Positions 31,560 through 35,815 of a stretch of 35,815 bases of DNA are shown piece by piece (position 1 is the stretch's first letter; each line of letters opens with the position of its first letter). The stretch spans positions 1 through 35,815 of the IMG/VR virus record IMGVR_UViG_3300027857_000011. The stretch is one strand, 5' to 3'. A program made the position numbers and the translations under genes. Below the pieces are notes generated by a model. The model saw nothing but the letters and a program-made list of their open reading frames with translations, was not told the DNA's origin and ran no database searches. Origin of the DNA: a virus.

Positions 31560-31652
31560 TTATTTAATTCTTGTTAGTAGTGCTGCGATAGCACTTACCA
31601 GTAATGCAAGGGCGAATTCACTCAACCCTTGCATTATTACCGGATCAATCAT
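31560..31652 (-). CDS. 30-residue single-span membrane mini-protein
   Basis: ATG 31652 overlaps the stop of the preceding gene (ATGATTGA), so translation is probably coupled. The product MIDPVIMQGLSEFALALLVS plus ten more residues is one hydrophobic helix (about 5-26) with a short basic end (TRIK). Small one-span peptides coupled to other membrane proteins are typical of holin or antiholin partners. This is inference from size and setting. Inside the gene an 11-bp perfect stem (31602-31612 with 31626-31636) could fold in the mRNA. Confidence 0.6.
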   Translation of the reverse strand: MIDPVIMQGLSEFALALLVSAIAALLTRIK

Positions 31653-31878
31653 CCTGCGGATACTTTCTGTCTACATATACTTGAAGTAGTCCAATTAATG
31701 CGATACCCATAACTCCTCCCAGAATATGTAGAGACCATTCCCACGGAGTAACGAGGGGAAGTGCTCCCGTAGCTATCCGCTTACAGATACAATACGTTAT
31801 GAGATTGAGCTGAGAGTATACGCCAATAAACATTATATTGCTGGATATATACTTCTTGTATTGTTCCCAGAAAGTCAT
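31645..31878 (-). CDS. Small membrane protein with two or three spans (holin-like by context)
   Basis: The protein has 77 residues. Hydrophobic segments lie at about 13-32 (SNIMFIGVYSQLNLITYCIC) and 47-68 (WSLHILGGVMGIALIGLLQVY). Charged ends are MTFWEQYKKY and DRKYPQDD. Its start overlaps the previous gene stop (ATGA). Size and topology are holin-like, but sequence similarity to a holin family is not recognisable. Confidence 0.7.
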   Translation of the reverse strand: MTFWEQYKKYISSNIMFIGVYSQLNLITYCICKRIATGALPLVTPWEWSLHILGGVMGIALIGLLQVYVDRKYPQDD

Positions 31879-32147
31879 GACAATCCTTCTCTAGATCCTA
31901 TGATTGCCATTATAGCTCCAAATATACATGAAGCGATAAGTATTTCCCCCAGCTGCTCGAAGCTTACATCAATATGTATAATATATCCGGTCATTAACTG
32001 AATTATATACATAAGTATCCCGAGCGCAGCAAGCGATAATATTCCCCTTGTTCCCTTGATTATAAATACATCGTATTTATTTCTCAGTACAAGAAGGGGG
32101 ATATTTATGCACAGTGCCATAAGAAGGAGGTCATACCAACGAGTCAT
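31875..32147 (-). CDS. Small membrane protein with about three spans
   Basis: The protein has 90 residues. Predicted hydrophobic segments are about 4-22 (WYDLLLMALCINIPLLVL), 36-58 (GILSLAALGILMYIIQLMTG) and 66-85 (LGEILIASCIFGAIMAIIGS). It begins one base after the upstream gene stop and overlaps the next gene. It is a holin or membrane-partner candidate by position, with no recognised family. Confidence 0.7.
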   Translation of the reverse strand: MTRWYDLLLMALCINIPLLVLRNKYDVFIIKGTRGILSLAALGILMYIIQLMTGYIIHIDVSFEQLGEILIASCIFGAIMAIIGSREGLS

Positions 32148-32627
32148 CTATACAGGCCCTGTAGCTACCGCACCAATAATCATGCCGCCAACTGCGCCTA
32201 CGTTGCTAGCAGCTTCTAAGGGCCCAATAAAGGTTGCTTCAAGTGCCGCGAAGGTTGCTGGCGCTGCTGGTCCTGTGCATGCAGCTGCAATAAGCATTGC
32301 GCCGTGACCTAGGAAATGTACGGTGAACTTACCAAGGTAAGATCCTATCATTGCCCCTGTAGGTCCTCCGCCCAATCCATTCACATGGCCGCGCAATACA
32401 TAGGTTCCATCATTAGTCTTATGTGCTGATAAACGACCTCTCTTCATGAACATGGCTAAATTAGCCTTATTCACATTCTTGAGGGTGCTATCAAGCGATT
32501 CTCTTCCCACCCGATACGATCGATCAGACTCACTGACGGTAAAGTACTTACCTGTGTGCCCTACGACGGCTCCGGACATACTCTGCGCTGCTACTATGAG
32601 TAACACCATAGATAACATTCTCTTCAT
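32148..32627 (-). CDS. Secreted Gly/Ala-rich protein, unknown function
   Basis: The protein has 159 residues. Residues 1-18 (MKRMLSMVLLIVAAQSMS) form a signal peptide. Residues 85-159 are Gly/Ala-rich and hydrophobic (GHVNGLGGGPTGAMIGSYLG, then GAVGGMIIGAVATGPV). This GxGGGPxGAxxG...ATGPV style reminds me of membrane-associated secreted proteins of Dependentiae, from which a phage could have acquired it. I cannot test this. It is the first gene of the reverse cassette, with a leader and a candidate promoter upstream. Confidence 0.7.
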   Translation of the reverse strand: MKRMLSMVLLIVAAQSMSGAVVGHTGKYFTVSESDRSYRVGRESLDSTLKNVNKANLAMFMKRGRLSAHKTNDGTYVLRGHVNGLGGGPTGAMIGSYLGKFTVHFLGHGAMLIAAACTGPAAPATFAALEATFIGPLEAASNVGAVGGMIIGAVATGPV

Positions 32628-32721
32628 TTCGGAATTCCTTGCTTTATTAAAGGATATAACACTGCTTTATAACTGATGGATTACTGCCCCTCCCCCGATT
32701 ACTGCAGCCAGTTATACACCA

Positions 32722-32727
32722 ATTATA
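32722..32727 (-). promoter_or_regulatory. TATAAT -10 box, candidate promoter of the reverse cassette
   Basis: A perfect TATAAT on the reverse strand lies about 95 bases upstream of the first gene of the cassette. The -35 region is weak, so the call rests on the -10 box and position. A related TATAAC lies twelve bases downstream. Confidence 0.35.
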
Positions 32728-32767
32728 CATGGTTCCCACTACAAGTGCTAGTATGGCCTCCAAAGTG

Positions 32768-32796
32768 TTGATAATAATGGTGTGGAAAGCTAGCAT
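32768..32796 (+). promoter_or_regulatory. Candidate promoter for the portal operon
   Basis: TTGATA (32768-32773) and TAGCAT (32791-32796) are 17 bp apart, about 50 bases before the portal start. The -10 box has four consensus bases. The 32640-32845 gap holds no gene. Confidence 0.4.
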
Positions 32797-32845
32797 GTTG
32801 CCGTTATTCCTCTAGATATACATCCCACAATGGAGAGGTGGATAG

Positions 32846-34873
32846 ATGATATTCCCGGAACTTGGTCCCCAGTATTACTCTGAGAAGGACCGTCCCATAT
32901 TATCGCGCATGGAAGCATTCTATGCGGAGAGTATTACTATTAACCAATCATTCTGGGGTGAAGCAGATACCGATACTAGATTCCACGCAGGCGATCAGAC
33001 TCTATGGAATGATCTCTATGGCAATCTTCCGGCTAATCGTCGTCGTCAATTCCAATTCAACCGGATACGCCGCGTCATTAATATGATCAGCGGTTATCAA
33101 CGCCGTAATCGGAAATCTACGATCGTAACCCCTGTCGAGAATGCTGATGCGGAGACCGCTGATCAGTTCTCTAAGGTGCTTCTCTGGCTTAATAACCAAG
33201 AGGGCATCCTTGAAACCATATCTGAGTCATTTGAAGGATCTCTAGTTACGGGCATGAACCTCCTCCAAGTGTGGATGGACTACCGACAAGATCCTGTATC
33301 GGGCAATATTCGCGTAGATAATTGTAGCTATAATAGCTTCTTAATTGACCCCTACTTCCGTAAGACTGACCTATCCGATTGCAATGCTATATGGAAGCGA
33401 TCATTCCTTACTAAGAGAGAATGTATCTCCCTCCTACCGGATATGGCCGACCAAATATTAGGCCTCGTAGGTAACGATAGTGGCACGGGTCGGGATGGCA
33501 AATTCCAGTTCATGCCAGAAAGTTATAACTATGGCATGAAGAACCTGCTCACCTATGACGAATATTACTATCGGGATTATCGGAATCAGAAGATGCTTGT
33601 TGACACACAAACTGGCGATACGATGGAATGGCGATCTGAAGATGATTCTCGTTTGAAGGAGTTTGTTAAGACGTTCCCGTCGGTGACGGTCATTGAGCAA
33701 GAGATTCCCACGGTTCGTCTCGCTATTGTGGTACAAGGAAAGGTGATGTATGACGGTCCTCAGCCTATGGGTATTGATCAGTATCCTTTCGTTCCTGTGT
33801 TCGCTTATTATCATCCAGAAATGCCGTACTTCCCCTGGAGAATACAAGGTGTCGTTCGCGGTCTTCGAGACGCTCAATATCTTTATAATCGTCGCCGCGT
33901 TATCGAACTTGATATATTGGAATCCCAAATCACCTCCGGCTTCAAGTACAAGGAGAATGCCCTCGTTAACCCCAAGGACGTATTTCTTTCGGGCCAGGGT
34001 CGCGGGCTTGCGCTCAAAGAAGAAGCCTTAATGAGCGATGTTGAACAGATTCAACCGCCTAACGTTCCCCCATCAATGATTCAACTCTCAGAACTCTTGG
34101 GCAAAGAAATTAGTGAGATTTCAGGTGTCAACGAGGAGTTGCTCGGGTCTGCAATAGATGACAAAGCTGGTATCTTGTCGATGTTGCGCCAAGGGGCCGG
34201 GCTTACCACCCTCCAAGTCCTCTTTGATAACCTGGATAGAGCCCAGAAGCTACTCGGTAAGATCATGATCGATCTTATTCAGGCTAACTTTACTCCCGGC
34301 AAGATAGCCAAGATTCTCGAAGGCAAACAGCCAGCACCACAGTTCTACAATAAGGCCTTTGGTCGCTATGATGCGGTCGTAGAAGAAGGCATTAACACGA
34401 CCACTCAGAAGCAAATGCAATTTGCACAATTATTACAACTTCGTGAAGTGGGAGTTCCTATACCTGATGATATCCTGCTCGAATCAGTGACCCTACAGAA
34501 CAAGAAACAGCTTATTGAGGCTATTGGCCAACAGAAGCAGCAACAACAACAGATGCAGCAAATGCAGATGCAAGCGGCTATGCAGGAACAACAAGCTAAG
34601 ACTGAGCTATCTCAAGCTCGAGCTATCGCCGATCGGGGCCTCGGCATGGAACGCGCTTCACGTGTTCAGGAGAACCAAGCGCTCGCCGTTGAGCGTAGGG
34701 CTGCTGCAGAGAAAGATCATGAGATGGCGATACTCAACCTCGTTAAGGCTATTAAGGAGATGGATTCTGTCGACATTGACCATATCCAGAAATTAATGGC
34801 ATTATCTAATCTTGTGCGGGAGAGGGAATTAGAGGCTAAGCCAGAAATCACGCAACCTACAGGAGCGGTATGA
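32846..34873 (+). CDS. Portal protein, P22-type
   Basis: The protein has 675 residues. The N-terminal half has the P22-portal family pattern: RRRQFQFNRIRRVINMISGY, then RNRKSTIVTPVE, a SFEGSLVTGMNLLQVWMDYR helix-strand unit, and DNCSYNSFLIDPYFRKTDLS. The middle contains FAYYHPEMPYFPWRIQG and VVRGLRDAQYLYNRRRV, typical of the clip and stem. The C-terminal 170 residues are Gln-rich coiled coil (QQKQQQQQMQQMQMQAAMQE and onward), as in P22, where a long helical barrel extends into the head. Twelve copies would form the DNA channel and the packaging motor dock. It starts behind TGGAGAGG and is the first gene of its operon. Confidence 0.92.
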   Translation: MIFPELGPQYYSEKDRPILSRMEAFYAESITINQSFWGEADTDTRFHAGDQTLWNDLYGNLPANRRRQFQFNRIRRVINMISGYQRRNRKSTIVTPVENADAETADQFSKVLLWLNNQEGILETISESFEGSLVTGMNLLQVWMDYRQDPVSGNIRVDNCSYNSFLIDPYFRKTDLSDCNAIWKRSFLTKRECISLLPDMADQILGLVGNDSGTGRDGKFQFMPESYNYGMKNLLTYDEYYYRDYRNQKMLVDTQTGDTMEWRSEDDSRLKEFVKTFPSVTVIEQEIPTVRLAIVVQGKVMYDGPQPMGIDQYPFVPVFAYYHPEMPYFPWRIQGVVRGLRDAQYLYNRRRVIELDILESQITSGFKYKENALVNPKDVFLSGQGRGLALKEEALMSDVEQIQPPNVPPSMIQLSELLGKEISEISGVNEELLGSAIDDKAGILSMLRQGAGLTTLQVLFDNLDRAQKLLGKIMIDLIQANFTPGKIAKILEGKQPAPQFYNKAFGRYDAVVEEGINTTTQKQMQFAQLLQLREVGVPIPDDILLESVTLQNKKQLIEAIGQQKQQQQQMQQMQMQAAMQEQQAKTELSQARAIADRGLGMERASRVQENQALAVERRAAAEKDHEMAILNLVKAIKEMDSVDIDHIQKLMALSNLVRERELEAKPEITQPTGAV

Positions 34874-35082
34874 ACTATATATTCCTTCCTATAATATTCT
34901 ACCCTGTCTTTGGGTTTGAATATCCTGAACCTATCACGTATGTACAATATGCACCAGTGCGCGTATATGGACCTAAATACGAACCAGATTATGTTTATAT
35001 AACCGAAGATTATAACCCTTATACCCATGGATTTCTTCCCGAAGATGATTCCGAGGAAGTACCGTTATTTGAAGATTCTTGA
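34870..35082 (+). CDS. Small Tyr/Pro-rich protein with N-terminal hydrophobic segment
   Basis: The protein has 70 residues. Its ATG overlaps the portal stop (ATGA). Residues 1-16 (MNYIFLPIIFYPVFGF) are hydrophobic, possibly a signal anchor. The remainder is Tyr/Pro-rich (EYPEPITYVQYAPVRVYGPK, then YEPDYVYITEDYNPYTHGFL) with an acidic end. No family is recognised. It may associate with the portal or be a membrane protein. Confidence 0.65.
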   Translation: MNYIFLPIIFYPVFGFEYPEPITYVQYAPVRVYGPKYEPDYVYITEDYNPYTHGFLPEDDSEEVPLFEDS

Positions 35083-35125
35083 TACGATCCCGCACTGTGT
35101 GGGGTAGTTAGAGGCACACAAACCT

Positions 35126-35143
35126 TGCAGTAACTATACTGCA
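35126..35143. promoter_or_regulatory. Small dyad TGCAGT-AACTAT-ACTGCA
   Basis: A perfect six-base inverted repeat followed by GTTTCT lies 22 bases before the start at 35165. It could be a small hairpin or operator in the portal operon. Confidence 0.35.
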
Positions 35144-35164
35144 GTTTCTACCAAAGGAGAGCTT

Positions 35165-35557
35165 ATGGCTAAACGATTCCATAACTCAAAGTCAGCTACA
35201 CAACATGCTGATAAGTTTAACGACGAAACTCATCACGACAAGTCACCTATGAGAATGGGGCCTTACCATTATGATCGCCAAGAGATGCAGAGCGAATACC
35301 GACGTGGTAATAGCATGCGCGATGGTTTCTACGCAGGAGCTGAACCTCGTCGCCGCCAAGAAATGGCCGACGCAGGGATGGTCCATGAGGATCCGCGTGC
35401 GGTGGCTAATCTCCCGCAACACGTCATCAATTCTTATTATCCGAAAGATGCCAATTTCCTTCCTGAGGACCTTGATGACACCTTAATGGGTATTGACCGT
35501 CAGCTCAAATATGACAATGGCAAGAAGATGAATCACTTCTACCCTAAGAAGGTATAA
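35165..35557 (+). CDS. Small conserved phage protein with PRRR motif (paralogue of 30-317)
   Basis: The protein has 130 residues behind AAAGGAGAG. The first 30 residues are basic, His-rich and probably flexible. Residues 57-83 hold the AGAEPRRRQEMADAGMVHED and AVANL block shared with the 30-317 protein. The C-terminal half adds a YYPKDANFLPEDLDDTLMG segment and a basic end. It precedes a 49-residue gene and, across the join, its paralogue. The function is unknown. A head-assembly role is possible by position. Confidence 0.85.
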   Translation: MAKRFHNSKSATQHADKFNDETHHDKSPMRMGPYHYDRQEMQSEYRRGNSMRDGFYAGAEPRRRQEMADAGMVHEDPRAVANLPQHVINSYYPKDANFLPEDLDDTLMGIDRQLKYDNGKKMNHFYPKKV

Positions 35558-35558
35558 G

Positions 35559-35708
35559 ATGCCGGCAATGCCACGCACTTTGAACAAAGCTACCCGTGTT
35601 GCCTATAAGATTATGGGCATCCCGGCTAATATTGCTCATAAGCGCACGAAGGTTGAGAAGAAGATCAACAAGCGACTCTTGTTTGAAGAAACATTTAGAG
35701 TCCGCTAA
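35559..35708 (+). CDS. 49-residue basic protein
   Basis: ATG 35559 lies one base after the previous stop. The product MPAMPRTLNKATRVAYKIMG plus 29 residues is basic (KRTKVEKKINKRLL) and has one helix. Its stop (35706-35708, also at 18-20 on the left copy) is inside the terminal repeat, so the gene is continuous only on the closed circle. No family is recognised. It may belong to the set of small nucleic-acid-binding proteins next to it. Confidence 0.65.
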   Translation: MPAMPRTLNKATRVAYKIMGIPANIAHKRTKVEKKINKRLLFEETFRVR

Positions 35709-35815
35709 GGAGCTATTATGGCACAAGCACGACAAAGAACGCGTAAAGAGGTTCGCAAATCCACTAAAGTGTGGGAAGAGAAGTCTGAAGACATGCAAAG
35801 GTTTAACTTTGACCG
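35689..35815. repeat. Right copy of 127-bp terminal direct repeat (circular join)
   Basis: Identical to bases 1-127. It contains the end of the 49-residue gene and the start of a second copy of the 30-317 gene, which should be counted once. Confidence 0.95.

Noticed and set aside
33458-33928. 156-residue antisense frame in the portal gene
   Set aside because: It lies opposite a clearly conserved portal segment and has no ribosome site.
34771-34780. GTCGAC inside the portal gene
   Set aside because: A single copy in coding sequence without partners at helical spacing.

Overview
The window is essentially one complete tailed-phage genome. The first 127 bases recur exactly as the last 127 bases (35689-35815), so the unique sequence is about 35,688 bp and closes into a circle. 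A P22-type portal, an N4-gp56-type major capsid protein, gp4/gp11-like and gp10/gp12-like tail proteins, and the absence of any tape-measure, sheath or baseplate gene all point to a short-tailed phage (podovirus type). Most genes start behind a strong AAGGAGA-type ribosome site, so the host is a bacterium. No integrase, DNA polymerase, primase, helicase, tRNA or recognisable endolysin is visible. Host identity is open. Several reverse-strand genes encode secreted Gly/Ala-rich proteins whose style reminds me of Dependentiae (TM6/Babeliae) proteins, but this is a weak inference.

Layout on the circle. (1) 25418-30498, plus strand: RusA-like resolvase, probable small terminase, small unknown proteins including tandem paralogues, large terminase, and a degenerate HNH protein, closed by a strong hairpin terminator. 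(2) 30561-32627, minus strand: a compact cassette of secreted and small membrane proteins lying between terminase and portal. It is the best place to look for lysis or host-interaction functions. (3) 32846-35708 and on through the join to 966: portal, then small basic or conserved proteins (two paralogues with a PRRR motif, a DUF6582-like and a DUF6496-like protein), ending at a terminator. (4) 1066-1524: a possible secreted reverse-strand protein. (5) 1623-12687: scaffold, major capsid, beta-rich virion proteins, tail adaptor and hub, internal or ejection proteins, interrupted by one intact HNH homing endonuclease. (6) 12689-12880: a reverse-strand ribbon-helix-helix regulator. (7) 13048-21954: a large fibre locus. 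Three proteins share one N-terminal docking domain, two fibres end in S74 self-cleaving chaperones behind YadA-like beta-roll repeats, and one ends in tandem C1q-like domains. (8) 21971-23228, minus strand: small proteins and an ERF single-strand annealing protein. (9) 23464-24956, plus strand: a winged-helix replication-initiator-like protein and an unknown partner.

The non-coding parts are unusually rich. A 235-bp divergent region between the ERF and replication genes carries stacked dyads (operators or an origin). A 460-bp gene-free stretch at 24957-25417 holds a promoter, a structured segment of about 230 nt ending in an intrinsic terminator (a candidate phage non-coding RNA), and then a further array of palindromes before rusA. 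Three GTCGAC palindromes spaced 11 and 21 bp apart lie inside the reverse-strand secreted cassette.

Working model: ERF, RusA and the winged-helix protein recruit host polymerases and process recombination intermediates. The terminases package DNA through the P22-like portal into an N4-gp56 capsid assembled on the scaffold. A short tail carries several alternative fibres on a common docking domain.
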